Part shown: piece after piece, positions 17,468 through 26,682 of the stretch
How the letters are laid out: the number at the start of each line of letters is the position of its first letter
Position numbering within the stretch: the first letter of the stretch is position 1
Assembly: GCA_958295865.1 (NCBI GenBank)
Contig: CATQHF010000004.1
Location: forward strand, 505,506 to 569,505
Direction: 5' to 3'
Length of the DNA stretch: 64,000 nucleotides
From: an uncultured Dehalococcoidia bacterium
GTDB taxonomy: Bacteria > Chloroflexota > Dehalococcoidia > Lucifugimonadales > JADFKI01
Made by a program: the position numbers and the translations under genes
Notes under the pieces: model-generated
What the model saw: only the letters and a program-made list of their open reading frames with translations
What the model was told of the DNA's origin: nothing
Databases searched by the model: none

Positions 17468-17871
17468 CAACTCTGTTTTGGGACAAGAATATCGGCACTA
17501 CGATTCCACGCGCGCTGCGTATGCTGTCCCCGCCCGGGGTCAACATCAGATTCTATCAAGAAGAATACCCGTCTGCCGCAAGCGCCCCTGAGTTGGGAGA
17601 CGATGCTTGGCTCTCCGATGTAGGCAAATCGGGATGGTTCGTCGTTACTCAGGACCAACGAATGCACACCAACGCGCCCGAACTCGAGGCAATCAAGCGA
17701 CATAATGTTGGCTGCTTTTATTTGAAAGGCGCGAGTGACAGCAAGTGGAATATATTCCGTCGCTTCGTATGTAGCTTCGATCGTATCATCCAAGTCGCAG
17801 AGGACACTCCGCGCCCATTCGTGTACCGCATTCAGAGAAATGGAAATCTCAGGGCGATTGTTCTCCCGTAA
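17464..17871 (+). CDS. VapC45-like PIN-domain toxin
   Basis: A 135-residue protein starting at GTG inside the antitoxin stop (4-bp overlap). LFWDKNIG supplies the first PIN acidic residue, DDAWLSDVG a second, and VVTQDQRM the conserved (T/S)xD motif of VapC45/DUF5615-type PIN ribonucleases. Length and domain order agree with VapC45. It probably cleaves RNA and is inhibited by the DUF433 partner. The gene stops 5 bp before the end of the convergent enolase-superfamily gene. Confidence 0.7.
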   Translation: MTTLFWDKNIGTTIPRALRMLSPPGVNIRFYQEEYPSAASAPELGDDAWLSDVGKSGWFVVTQDQRMHTNAPELEAIKRHNVGCFYLKGASDSKWNIFRRFVCSFDRIIQVAEDTPRPFVYRIQRNGNLRAIVLP

Positions 17872-17875
17872 TTCT

Positions 17876-19027
17876 CTATGGCCCCTCCTCCCAATACTGC
17901 GCGGGCGACCTTGCGGGAAAGGGCTTGTACGGGTAGGCGGCGAGGCGCTCTTCGTCTAGGTCGATGCCGAGGCCCGGCGCGTCGGGCAGTTGGATGTAGC
18001 CGTCCCGCACCTCGAAGGGCGTCTTGGCGATGTCCTTGCCGAGTTCCTCCAGATTCACGAAGTATTCGGTTATCAGAAAGTTGGGGATTGCCGCCGACAC
18101 CTGTATGGTCGCTGCCAAGCCAACTGTGGTGCTGTTGAAGTTGTGCGGCGATATGACGACGAAGTACGGCTCTGCCATTGCCGCAATCTCCTTGAGTTCC
18201 AGGATGCCGCCCACATTGCACACATCGGGATTGAGGATGTCGGCGGCTTGCTTCTCGAAGACCTCGCGGAACTCGAACTTGGTGTAAAGCTCCTCGCCTG
18301 TAACGACCGGAATGTTTATCTTCTGGCGCACGGACGCGAGCGCGGGGATGTTCTCGGCAAGCACGGGTTCTTCGTACCAGAAGGGGCGGAACTGCTCGAT
18401 GTCGTGGGCGATGCGGACGGCATGCATGGGCGCGAGGCGGCGGTGCATCTCCACGAGGATGTCCACATCGGGGCCGACTGCTTCGCGCACGGCGCGGACA
18501 TTCTCCACTGCGGCGCGCTCAACATCCTTGCTGACATAAGTGCGCCAAGGTCCGGGAATGGGGTCGAACTTGAGCGCGGTGAAACCCGCCTCGATGACCT
18601 CTGACGCCCGTTCCGCAAGCGCGTCGGGCGTTGGATTGCCGCCGCTCCAGCCGTTGGCATAGACGCGAATCTTGTCGCGGCACGCGCCGCCGATGAGCTT
18701 ATGCACGGGCGCGCCGTAAGCCTTGCCCGCGATGTCCCACATGGCATGCTCCAAGCCGCTGATGGCGCAATAGTAGTCCATCGCGCCGCGCCTGCCCGCG
18801 AAGTCGTCGAACGCCATCTGCATGAAGTGCTTGATGTTCGTGGGGTCGCGCCCGATGAGGTAGCGTCTGATCTGGTCGATGTGCGCCGTAATCTGCAAGT
18901 CGCGGTCCGACTGCGTATAGCACTCGCCCCAGCCATATATGCCCTCATCCGTCTCAATCTTCACGAAGCAGAGGTTTTTTGCTCTGCCGGGGTGTATCAG
19001 AAAGGTCTTGATGTCGGTGATTTGCAT
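17876..19027 (-). CDS. enolase-superfamily sugar-acid dehydratase / mandelate racemase family
   Basis: A 383-residue protein with an N-terminal capping domain (ending near residue 125) and a TIM barrel. Metal-binding positions are seen in VEMHRR (E of VEMH), WYEEP and VTGEE, and SPHNFNS gives the catalytic His of the galactonate/mannonate dehydratase type. It resembles D-galactonate dehydratase-like enzymes, but substrate cannot be assigned. SAR202 Chloroflexi are known for expanded enolase families. The divergent partner downstream is the VapBC45-like cassette, and a 153-bp copy of this gene's tail lies beyond that cassette. Confidence 0.85.
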   Translation of the reverse strand: MQITDIKTFLIHPGRAKNLCFVKIETDEGIYGWGECYTQSDRDLQITAHIDQIRRYLIGRDPTNIKHFMQMAFDDFAGRRGAMDYYCAISGLEHAMWDIAGKAYGAPVHKLIGGACRDKIRVYANGWSGGNPTPDALAERASEVIEAGFTALKFDPIPGPWRTYVSKDVERAAVENVRAVREAVGPDVDILVEMHRRLAPMHAVRIAHDIEQFRPFWYEEPVLAENIPALASVRQKINIPVVTGEELYTKFEFREVFEKQAADILNPDVCNVGGILELKEIAAMAEPYFVVISPHNFNSTTVGLAATIQVSAAIPNFLITEYFVNLEELGKDIAKTPFEVRDGYIQLPDAPGLGIDLDEERLAAYPYKPFPARSPAQYWEEGP

Positions 19028-19066
19028 GACGATACTTTCCTATCCTTTCATGGATGTTGGTTCTTG

Positions 19067-19825
19067 TTACTGCGCCACCCATCCCCCATCGACCACAACC
19101 TCGCTGCCAGTAACATACGACGACTCATCGCTTGCCAGATACAGCACGGCGTTGGCGACTTCCACAGGTTCGGCGAATCTGCCGAGCGGGATGCGGGAGC
19201 GCATGACGGCGTAGGTTTCGGGATCGGCGCGCCGCCGCTCCGTCATTGGCGTTACGACTGGTCCGGGATGCACTGAGTTGGCGCGGATGCCCTCGCCGGC
19301 GTACTGGATGGCGGTGGACTTGGTGAGTATGCGAACCGCGCCCTTGGATGCGTGATACTGCGCGCTGGTGTTGTCGGTGGCGACGATGCCGAGCTGCGAC
19401 GAGATATTGATGATGGAGCCGCCGCCCGCCTTTCGCATCTCAGGGATGGCTGCCTTCGTGCCTAGGAATACGCCCTTGCCATTGATGTCCATCACGCGCT
19501 GCCACGCCTCCACGCTGGTGTCTTCCACCAAACCGCCGACGCCTCCGATGCCAGCGTTGTTGACGAGGATATGCAGCGCGCCGAAGCGCGATACGGTCGC
19601 GGCGACGGCGTCCTGCCAGTTCGCTTCACTGGTTACATCGAGGTGGATATAGAGGCAATCGCCGCCGCTCTCGTTTATCGCGGCTTCCACCTCACGCCCC
19701 TCGTCGTCGAGGATGTCGCCGATAGCCACCTTTGCGCCTTCCCGCGAGAAGAGGCGTGCCTCTGCCGCGCCCATGCCGCGCGCGCCGCCGCTTATGAACG
19801 CCACTTTGCCGTCGAGTCTGCCCAT
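19067..19825 (-). CDS. short-chain dehydrogenase/reductase
   Basis: A 252-residue classical SDR: SGGARGMGAAEA nucleotide-binding glycine motif near residue 14, NNAGIGG near 90, catalytic Ser in ISSQLG and Y-x3-K in YHASKGAV, and the C-terminal EVANAVLYLASDESSYVTG. It should oxidise or reduce a hydroxyl/carbonyl group with NAD(P). It lies just upstream of the enolase-superfamily gene on the same strand, so the two may act sequentially on a sugar acid. AGGAGG precedes the ATG. Confidence 0.85.
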   Translation of the reverse strand: MGRLDGKVAFISGGARGMGAAEARLFSREGAKVAIGDILDDEGREVEAAINESGGDCLYIHLDVTSEANWQDAVAATVSRFGALHILVNNAGIGGVGGLVEDTSVEAWQRVMDINGKGVFLGTKAAIPEMRKAGGGSIINISSQLGIVATDNTSAQYHASKGAVRILTKSTAIQYAGEGIRANSVHPGPVVTPMTERRRADPETYAVMRSRIPLGRFAEPVEVANAVLYLASDESSYVTGSEVVVDGGWVAQ

Positions 19826-19955
19826 TGTATTGCCTCCTCTGTCGTTTAGTCGGCTAGCCTGTCTGTCAGTATGTCAAGGGTTAGGGTTGACTGGTGTGTG
19901 AGTAGTGTATCATGGGCGCAGCATACATCATCTTGAACGCTGATAAAGGTGTGAG

Positions 19956-20513
19956 ATGGCGACGTCACCGACTACAACAAATCTGCTTACCGCGAAAGAG
20001 TTCATGGCGATACCCGATGACGGTTGCAGGCTTGAACTGATTGCCGGGAAGGTGGCAAGACGCCGATATGCTTGGTGGAATGAGGGTCTAGCGGGAACGA
20101 AGATTTGTCTCAGTCTGTCAGACTATGTAGTTCAGAACGACTTGGGCGTAGCGCTTAGCGCCGGAGTTGGATACCATATCAAAAGTTCCCCCGACCATGT
20201 TCGAGTTCCAAGCGTAGGCTTTATCAGCCGTGAGCGGACGAATGTCGAAGACCCGGAGGCTTATTTTCCGGGAGCGCCGGACATTGCCGTTGAGTGCGTC
20301 ACCACTTGCGACACATACTATTATGTGACGGACAAGGTTTCGGACTGGCTGGAAGCGGGGGCGGGTATGGTCGTTGTGGTGGACGCTCACAACAAGAGCG
20401 TGATGGCGCATCGCTCACATACTGATGTCGCGTTTCTGAAGGAAGCGGACACGCTGGACGGCGGCGATGTACTTCCCGGCTGGCGAATGACCGTCGCCGA
20501 CATATTCGCCTAG
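19956..20513 (+). CDS. Uma2-family PD-(D/E)XK protein (1)
   Basis: A 185-residue Uma2 protein: LTAKEFMAIPDDGCRLELIAGKV at the start, RVPSVGFISRER near residue 85, PDIAVECV (Asp, Glu) followed by a Lys in TDKVSDWLEAG, and the C-terminal TLDGGDVLPGW. Uma2 proteins have a restriction-endonuclease-like core, are often multicopy and have no agreed function. This copy is the most diverged of four in the window: the usual SPSDRY segment is replaced by TTCDTYYYV, so activity may differ. Confidence 0.75.
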   Translation: MATSPTTTNLLTAKEFMAIPDDGCRLELIAGKVARRRYAWWNEGLAGTKICLSLSDYVVQNDLGVALSAGVGYHIKSSPDHVRVPSVGFISRERTNVEDPEAYFPGAPDIAVECVTTCDTYYYVTDKVSDWLEAGAGMVVVVDAHNKSVMAHRSHTDVAFLKEADTLDGGDVLPGWRMTVADIFA

Positions 20514-20609
20514 AAACTGACAGGGATTGACTGGATACCACCCTATTTGTAGCATGCGGTTTAAGGCGCGGGTTGGCAGGTATTCGCAGGTATTCTTGGA
20601 GGTAATGCA

Positions 20610-22016
20610 ATGGGCAAACAAGACATTGAGCTTATGGCGCACCTGATGCGCCGCGCGGGATTTGGCGCGACGCTCGACGAGATTGAAGATTGCGCCGCGC
20701 GGGGCTACGAGGCTACCGTGGAGCGGCTGCTGAATCCCGGCGATGCCGATTGGGTGGGCGACTTCATGGTGCGGCGCTTCGACCATGAGGCGTCGGGCAT
20801 GATAAATCATCCCGGGTCAGCCAGAAACTGGATATACCGCATGGTCACTTCCACCGCGCCCTTGCAGGAGAAGATGACACTCTTCTGGCACGGGATTTTC
20901 GCCACGGGCATGCCAAAGGTCATCAACGGCAGGGTGCTTTCGGATCAGGTGAGCATGTTCAGGCGCTGCGGCATGGGCAGGTTCGACGCCTTGCTGATGG
21001 AGCTTGCGAAGAACCCGGCGATGATAGTCTGGCTGGACAACCAGGACAACCACAATGGCGCTATCAACGAGAACTGGGGCCGCGAGCTGCTGGAACTGTT
21101 CTCGATGGGCGTGGGCAACTACTCGGAGGACGACATCAAAGAGTGCGCCAGGGCGTTCACGGGCTGGACGATTGGGAATACCGAATACATGATGGTGCGC
21201 TCCGCGCGCGATTCCGACTGGCCCTATGGGCGCATAGACTACCACTTCGAGTATCGCGCCGAGGACCACGACGACGGCGAGAAGACCTTCCTCAACCACA
21301 CGGGGAACTTCAACGGCGAGGACATCATAGACATAATATGCCGTCAGGAAGCGACCGCCCGCTTCATCGCGCGGCACATGTACCACTTCTTCGTTGCGGA
21401 TGAGCCGCCGGTGCCCGCCTGGCCCTACACGCCCCCAAGGGATGCCGCCGCGATCGACACGCTCGCCAAGGCATACTTCGATAGCGGCTATGACATCACC
21501 GCCATGCTGCGCGTACTTCTCAACTCCGACTTCTTCAAGTCAGAGGGGGTTCGCTATGAGAAGATTAAGGGGCCGGCCGAGTTCGCGGTGGGCATCCTGC
21601 GTATGACCAGGGAGTTCGACACGCCAAACCGCGAGATGATAACGAGGTTCAGGCAGATAAACTGGATGGGGCAGGAGCTTAACAACCCGCCCAGCGTCGA
21701 AGGCTGGCATCAAGGCGTAGAATGGATCGACACCGGCACGCTGATGGAGCGGATAAACTTTGCTTCCGAGCAGCTGGGCGATATGGACAAGCCGGGCGTC
21801 AAGGCTATGGTGGACAGCATAGTCGCCGGCGACGACGACGCTCCACATTCGGAGCGGATTGTCAGCCGCTGCCTAGAGCAGATGGGCGCGCTCTCCGTAT
21901 CCGAGGAGACGCGCGCGGCGCTGCTCACGCTCGCGGAGCGCGACGGCGATTCGCGGCAGAATGTCGCGCAGATGCTGAGGCTGACTGCCGCGTCCAAGGA
22001 GTTTCAGCGATTGTAA
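20610..22016 (+). CDS. DUF1800 family protein
   Basis: A 468-residue protein with the family hallmarks: HLMRRAGFGAT near the start, MTLFWHGIFATG near residue 92, NENWGRELLELFSMGVGNYSEDD-type motif near 150, and a GWHQGVEWI segment near 370. DUF1800 proteins are widespread in marine bacteria, usually beside DUF1501 genes, and their function is unknown. Here no DUF1501 gene follows. Instead an NHL-repeat gene begins eight bases downstream, suggesting co-transcription. No signal peptide is evident. Confidence 0.75.
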   Translation: MGKQDIELMAHLMRRAGFGATLDEIEDCAARGYEATVERLLNPGDADWVGDFMVRRFDHEASGMINHPGSARNWIYRMVTSTAPLQEKMTLFWHGIFATGMPKVINGRVLSDQVSMFRRCGMGRFDALLMELAKNPAMIVWLDNQDNHNGAINENWGRELLELFSMGVGNYSEDDIKECARAFTGWTIGNTEYMMVRSARDSDWPYGRIDYHFEYRAEDHDDGEKTFLNHTGNFNGEDIIDIICRQEATARFIARHMYHFFVADEPPVPAWPYTPPRDAAAIDTLAKAYFDSGYDITAMLRVLLNSDFFKSEGVRYEKIKGPAEFAVGILRMTREFDTPNREMITRFRQINWMGQELNNPPSVEGWHQGVEWIDTGTLMERINFASEQLGDMDKPGVKAMVDSIVAGDDDAPHSERIVSRCLEQMGALSVSEETRAALLTLAERDGDSRQNVAQMLRLTAASKEFQRL

Positions 22017-22023
22017 GGTTGAG

Positions 22024-23064
22024 GTGTACACGGTGATCAGCGAAGCGACGACAGGCGCGAATATGCTTGAATACTCTTTGACTCTGGGCTTCATCGCCAT
22101 GGAGGGGCGCGGCTTCGAGTATCCCACCGACATGGTAGCCGCGAGCAATGGGAGGCTCTATGTGGCGAACCGCGCGCGCGACTTGGGCGAGCGCGGCGTC
22201 CGCGTAACCATGCTCGACCTAGACAGCGAATACTACGGCACATTCGGGCATCACGGGCAAGGCGACGGCAATCTCATCTCGCCCATGTGCATAACCGAAG
22301 ATGGCCGGGGGCGAATCTATGTTACCGATGACTACACCCATCGCGTCAGCGTATTCGACCACGGCGGCGGCTTCATCCGCGCGTGGGGCGTGCGGGGCTA
22401 CGGCGAAGCGCAATTCAGCGGGCCGTCGGGCATCGCCGCCGACGCCCACGACAACATCTATATCGCGGACACGCACAACGACCGCGTGCAGAAGTTCACG
22501 CCCGAAGGCAAGTTCATTCTCGCGTTCGGTTCGAGCGGCAGCGGCGAGGGCGAGTTCAACATGCCCTGGGGAGTAACGGCTGCGCCCGACGGCGACCTGT
22601 ACATAGCGGACTGGGGCAACGACCGCATACAGCGCTTTTCGCCCGACGGCGAGTTCGTCGCCGCTTACGGCAGCTCAGGCAAGGGCGACGGCGAGTTGCT
22701 GCGCCCCTCCGGCGTGGCGATAGATGAGCGCGGCTGCATGTATGTGTCCGACTGGGGCAATGAGCGGGTGCAGGTCTTCGACGCCGATGGCGCGTTCCTC
22801 CAAAAACTGCGCGGTCAGGCGGGATTGTCGAAGTGGGCGGCGAACTTCCTGGCGATTAACAGGGAAGAAGGCGCGGCGCGGGCAAAGGCGAACCTGGAGC
22901 CGAATATAGACTTGCCCGACCCCGACGACCCGCACGCGCAATCGGCGCACATAGAAAAGCTCTTCTGGGCACCCATGTCGGTCAAGCTCGACGACGCCGG
23001 AAGGGTGTACATAACCGAAGGCAACCGCCACAGAATACAAGTATATCAGCGCACAAGCGGCTGA
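22024..23064 (+). CDS. NHL-repeat beta-propeller protein
   Basis: A protein of about 346 residues made of at least five NHL repeats. Examples are GRIYVTDDYTHRVSVF, DNIYIADTHNDRVQKF, GDLYIADWGNDRIQRF and GCMYVSDWGNERVQVF, each followed by D.G.F and a glycine-rich FGSSGSGEGE linker. It should fold into a six-bladed propeller that binds protein, RNA or ligands. No signal peptide is visible. The start could be GTG 22024 or 22033, or ATG 22063. GAGG before the second GTG supports the early start. It follows the DUF1800 gene closely. Confidence 0.75.
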   Translation: MYTVISEATTGANMLEYSLTLGFIAMEGRGFEYPTDMVAASNGRLYVANRARDLGERGVRVTMLDLDSEYYGTFGHHGQGDGNLISPMCITEDGRGRIYVTDDYTHRVSVFDHGGGFIRAWGVRGYGEAQFSGPSGIAADAHDNIYIADTHNDRVQKFTPEGKFILAFGSSGSGEGEFNMPWGVTAAPDGDLYIADWGNDRIQRFSPDGEFVAAYGSSGKGDGELLRPSGVAIDERGCMYVSDWGNERVQVFDADGAFLQKLRGQAGLSKWAANFLAINREEGAARAKANLEPNIDLPDPDDPHAQSAHIEKLFWAPMSVKLDDAGRVYITEGNRHRIQVYQRTSG

Positions 23065-23153
23065 CAGGATATATGCCCTCATCCCCTCAACAGGCTCAGG
23101 ACAAGGACAAAGCAGCCAACGGCATAACAATCAACTCACCCGTGAGGTGCGAG

Positions 23154-23705
23154 ATGGCGACCACAACGCAGCGTATGACAGCCGATGAGCTGCTGGATTT
23201 GCCGGACGACGGCTTTCGCTGCGAACTGGTGAGGGGGGAGCTGATAAGGACGGCTCCCACCAAAAATTATCATGGAGAAATCGCCGCTTATGTCGCGGGG
23301 ACTCTCATTCCCCATGTGAGGCGAAACGGGCTTGGCAAAGTGTACATCGCGGATGCGGGGTTTCTGCTGGCGTCAAACCCTGCCCATGTGCGCGTCCCTG
23401 ACATCGGTTTCGTCCGGCGCGAGCGGGTAGAGCGAATAGGACGCCCCGATAGCCTTTGGCCTGAGCCGCCCGCCCTTGCTATCGAGGTGATTTCTCCCAG
23501 CGACCGCTACTCGGATGTGGAAAAGAAGGTTGTCGATTACCTCGAGGCGGGAACGCTAATGGTGATTTTGCTGGAATCTCGCACGCGCACCGCAAAGATG
23601 TACCGCTCGCCCACAGATGTCGTAGCGCTGACGGAAGCGGACACGCTGGACGGCGGCGATGTAGTCCCTGGCTGGCGCATGCCCATGTCAGAGATTTTTG
23701 ACTAG
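23154..23705 (+). CDS. Uma2-family PD-(D/E)XK protein (2)
   Basis: A 183-residue copy with a complete nuclease-like core: RVPDIGFVRRERVE, LAIEVISPSDRYSDVEKKV and TLDGGDVVPGW. I chose ATG 23154, preceded by GAGGTGCGAG and aligned with the other copies, over the longer frame from 23073. The stop codon TAG is also the first bases of a MITE-like repeat (23703-23903). Confidence 0.75.
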   Translation: MATTTQRMTADELLDLPDDGFRCELVRGELIRTAPTKNYHGEIAAYVAGTLIPHVRRNGLGKVYIADAGFLLASNPAHVRVPDIGFVRRERVERIGRPDSLWPEPPALAIEVISPSDRYSDVEKKVVDYLEAGTLMVILLESRTRTAKMYRSPTDVVALTEADTLDGGDVVPGWRMPMSEIFD

Positions 23706-23903
23706 GCTCTGTGGACATTTCGGCTTTTCATATCATCATTCCTGCTCACTCACCCGTCATTCCTGCGAAAGAACGTCACCCCTGCGAAAGCAGGGGCAGG
23801 AATCCAGTAATTTGAGATAGCCCAGAATATACGAAAGCGCCTACATCCTGGCGTTCTGGATTCCCATTCTCACAGGAATGGCGCAAATATCCACCCAACC
23901 TAA
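23703..23903. repeat. MITE-like palindromic element, family B
   Basis: Ends TAGGCTCTGTGGACATTT and, inverted, TAGGTTGGGTGGATATTT. Inside are nested ATTCC..GGAAT palindromes and a GTCACCCCTGCGAAAGCAGGGG hairpin. It fills the whole gap between the convergent Uma2 and HpcH/HpaI genes and supplies the stop codons of both. Confidence 0.7.
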
Positions 23904-24610
23904 CCCGCTCGAAGAAACGCGCGCGCCCCGTCCAGGAACAGGCGGTCGGCGCGCATGGATGTCATCACATCATCCGCCATCTGCCTGCCCGCGGCGTGAA
24001 CCGCGTCCCGCACCGTAGCCTCGAACTGCTGCACATCCGGATGGTTCGGCTGTCCCTGCAACCCCATCGACTGCGCGATGTCCTGCGCGCCCGATGCGAA
24101 CAGGTCTATCCCCTCCACTGCCAGAATATCGTCTATGTTGTCCAAGACTTCTATGTCCTCGAGCTGGGCGATGACCAGGATATTGTCATTGGTGTGCGCA
24201 ATATACTCCGCGCCCGATGGGAAGTCGCCGAAGTATGCGCCGCGTCCTGATCCAAAGCTGCGATGTCCGCGCGGCACATAGCGGCATGCGTCGGCGAGCT
24301 GCCTAGCCCGCTCGCCGTTGACGATGTGCGGCCCCGTTATGCCCATGATGCCCCTGTCCAGAAAGCGCAAGATAGTCGGATGCTCGATGTCCGGCACGCG
24401 CGCCATCGGCGTCAGCCCCGCCATATCCGCGAAGCGGCATAGGTCGTCCAGCATATCTATCGTGAAGGGCCCATGCTCGCTGTCGAACGACACGAAGTCG
24501 AAGCCGGCGCGTCCCGCAAGCTCGATGAGCGTCGGCGATGCGAACGAAAAGCCGCAACCGTATGCCATCTCCCCCGCTTTCATCTTAGTTACCGCATTGT
24601 TGACCCGCAT
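23900..24610 (-). CDS. HpcH/HpaI aldolase-family protein
   Basis: A 236-residue TIM-barrel protein: FDSEHGPFTIDML near residue 41, ARVPDIEHPTILRFLDRGIMGI near 75 (usually the metal and pyruvate-binding region), and VAQLEDIEVLDNIDDI near 145. The family includes class II hydroxyacid aldolases that make or split pyruvate-type adducts and 2-keto-3-deoxy sugar acids, so it could follow the enolase-superfamily dehydratase nearby. The typical GxxD loop is present as SGAQDIAQSMG. The gene is monocistronic. Confidence 0.8.
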   Translation of the reverse strand: MRVNNAVTKMKAGEMAYGCGFSFASPTLIELAGRAGFDFVSFDSEHGPFTIDMLDDLCRFADMAGLTPMARVPDIEHPTILRFLDRGIMGITGPHIVNGERARQLADACRYVPRGHRSFGSGRGAYFGDFPSGAEYIAHTNDNILVIAQLEDIEVLDNIDDILAVEGIDLFASGAQDIAQSMGLQGQPNHPDVQQFEATVRDAVHAAGRQMADDVMTSMRADRLFLDGARAFLRAG

Positions 24611-24829
24611 ACATCCCTCCTTTGACTATTTCGACTCGTTGCCTGCCAGTGTAACACGGCTGACTATGACTAACACCGATGGACAAAATATGCGGGATAA
24701 GTTGACTCTGAAAATGGTTGACGCGAGCGGCTGTCATTGCTATCTTTGATAGTGTAAATCAAGAACATTCGTGCAGATATGCTTATATGGTGATATACGC
24801 GCGGCAATGCAAAGAGGACACATAGATAT

Positions 24830-25777
24830 ATGGAATATGCAGTTCAGACACGGGGCATAGGACGAAACTTCGGCGATGTGAAGGCGGTCGACGCCATAGA
24901 CCTGAACATATCGAAGGGCGAAATATACGGCTTTCTTGGCCCCAACGGGGCAGGCAAGACGACGCTGGTGCGTATGCTCATCACCTTGCTGCTGCCGACG
25001 GCGGGCAGCGCCACGGTAGCGGGCCGCGATGTAGTCGGGGACGCGAACGAGGTCAGGTTGCGTATCGGCGCTGCGCTCCAAGAAGCCGCGCTCGACCTCA
25101 AGCAGACGGGGCGCGAGATGCTGCGCTTGCAGGGCAGGCTGTACGGTCTCAACCGGCGCGAGTTGGACACCCGCATGGACGAACTATCCGGGCTTATCGA
25201 CATCGGCGACGCCCTCGATCGCTTTATCGGCACATACTCAGGCGGCATGAAACGGCGGCTAGACCTCGCGGCGTCGCTCATTCACAACCCGGAAGTGCTC
25301 TTCTTGGACGAGCCGACAACGGGGCTTGACCCCATCAGCCGCGCTCGTGTCTGGGAAGAAGTGCGGCGCATCAACGAAGAGTTGTCGGTAACGATATTCC
25401 TGACTACGCAATACCTCGAAGAGGCGGACGCCCTCGCCGACCGCGTGGGCATCATCAACCAGGGTAGCCTGATGGCGGAGGGCACGCCCGCCGAGCTGAA
25501 GCGCTCGCTCGGCAACGATGTCATCATCGTGCAGGTGGACGGACAAGCGGAGGCGGCAAAGGCAGCCGTCGCCAACTTGGAAGGCGTCGTAGATGTGGAC
25601 GCATCCGGCAGTGAGATCATCATTCAGGTCGTCAACGGCGCGGCGCACATCAGCAGCGTCGCGCTCGCGCTGAACGAGCGGCAGGTACAAGTGAGCGAGC
25701 TGACGCTACGCACACCCACGCTGGACGATGTGTTCCTCAGCGTCGCCGGCGCTCGCATGGAACAAGAAGCGCAATAA
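24830..25777 (+). CDS. ABC transporter ATP-binding protein, DrrA-like
   Basis: A 315-residue ATPase: Walker A GPNGAGKTTL near residue 43, Q-loop GAALQEAALD, signature YSGGMKRRLDLA near 140, Walker B VLFLDEPTTGLDP near 160 and the H-loop replaced by Gln (FLTTQYLEEAD), as in DrrA-type exporters. The C-terminal 80 residues form the DrrA regulatory domain. The permease gene follows at 30 bp. Together they should export a hydrophobic compound, lipid or drug. Confidence 0.9.
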   Translation: MEYAVQTRGIGRNFGDVKAVDAIDLNISKGEIYGFLGPNGAGKTTLVRMLITLLLPTAGSATVAGRDVVGDANEVRLRIGAALQEAALDLKQTGREMLRLQGRLYGLNRRELDTRMDELSGLIDIGDALDRFIGTYSGGMKRRLDLAASLIHNPEVLFLDEPTTGLDPISRARVWEEVRRINEELSVTIFLTTQYLEEADALADRVGIINQGSLMAEGTPAELKRSLGNDVIIVQVDGQAEAAKAAVANLEGVVDVDASGSEIIIQVVNGAAHISSVALALNERQVQVSELTLRTPTLDDVFLSVAGARMEQEAQ

Positions 25778-25806
25778 TACAGAAAGACCTCCGAAGGAGA
25801 TACCAA

Positions 25807-26610
25807 TTGAGCCAAGCAGTAATTACCGGCACGCAAATACGCGCCAGACGCGCCGGCTTCTTGCGCGATGTAGTAACGGTCGCAATCAGAGCGCTGAAAG
25901 GGATTCCGCGCGACCCGGAGGCGATATATCCGGCGCTGCTGATTCCGGTGTTCTTCTACGCTATCAACATCGGCGCATTGCAGGATGTCGCCGAGCGCAT
26001 CCCCGGCATCGACTACAAGGCGTTTCAGCTGCCGGTGGGCATCATCTTCGCCGTAACAGGCGTTTCGCGCGCCGTAACGATGGTAACAGACATACAGACG
26101 GGCTACTTCGACCGCCTGTCGCTCACGCCCGTACATCGCTTGTCGCTGCTGCTTGGCTTCACGGTCGCCGATTTCGTGCTGGTGGTTGCGCTGACCATAC
26201 CCGTCGTTCTCATGGGCTTCATCGTGGGCGTCAGGTTCGAGTCCGGCGTCATAGGATTGCTGCTGTTCGTGCTGCTTTCGGGACTGTGGGGGCTTGCGTA
26301 CACCGGCTTCCCATACGCGGTTGCGTTCAAGACAGGCAACCCGGCGGCGGTCAACTCCACCTTCCTGCTGTTCTTCCCGTTCGTGTTCCTGACGACGGTG
26401 TTCATGCCGCGTGAGGCGATGACCGGCTGGCTCGCCACAATCACCATCTTCAACCCGGTAACATACTTGCTGGAAGCATTGCGCTCCCTCATCACGGTCG
26501 GCTGGGACATCGAGGCGCTGCTCAAGGGCATAGCCGCCATAATCGTCATCGGCGCGCTCAGCGGCACACTCGCGCTCATGACACTGCGCGGCAGAACGCG
26601 CCGCAAGTGA
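25807..26610 (+). CDS. ABC-2 type transporter permease, DrrB-like
   Basis: A 267-residue integral membrane protein with about six hydrophobic segments and the ABC-2 motif around NPVTYLLEALRSLI near the C-terminus. It starts at TTG with AAGGAG 8 bp upstream. It forms the membrane part of the exporter with the ATPase gene just upstream. The short N-terminal cytoplasmic stretch ends at IRALKGIPRDPEAI, the usual coupling region of DrrB proteins. Substrate unknown. Confidence 0.85.
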   Translation: MSQAVITGTQIRARRAGFLRDVVTVAIRALKGIPRDPEAIYPALLIPVFFYAINIGALQDVAERIPGIDYKAFQLPVGIIFAVTGVSRAVTMVTDIQTGYFDRLSLTPVHRLSLLLGFTVADFVLVVALTIPVVLMGFIVGVRFESGVIGLLLFVLLSGLWGLAYTGFPYAVAFKTGNPAAVNSTFLLFFPFVFLTTVFMPREAMTGWLATITIFNPVTYLLEALRSLITVGWDIEALLKGIAAIIVIGALSGTLALMTLRGRTRRK

Positions 26611-26682
26611 TTTCTTCCCCTGCCTGAAATGATATACTGACACGGCGACATACTGACAGACCCGCCTTTGGCTAGGTGTGAA

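Noticed and set aside
15801-17871. A defence island joining NucS-like nuclease, HigBA and VapBC45
   Set aside because: The genes lie on both strands, lack conserved spacing and are interrupted by a duplicated metabolic gene fragment. Co-occurrence by independent insertions is simpler.
23703-23903. CRISPR-like array of ATTCC palindromes
   Set aside because: The palindromes are few, irregularly spaced and part of a single element with inverted ends. No repeat-spacer periodicity.
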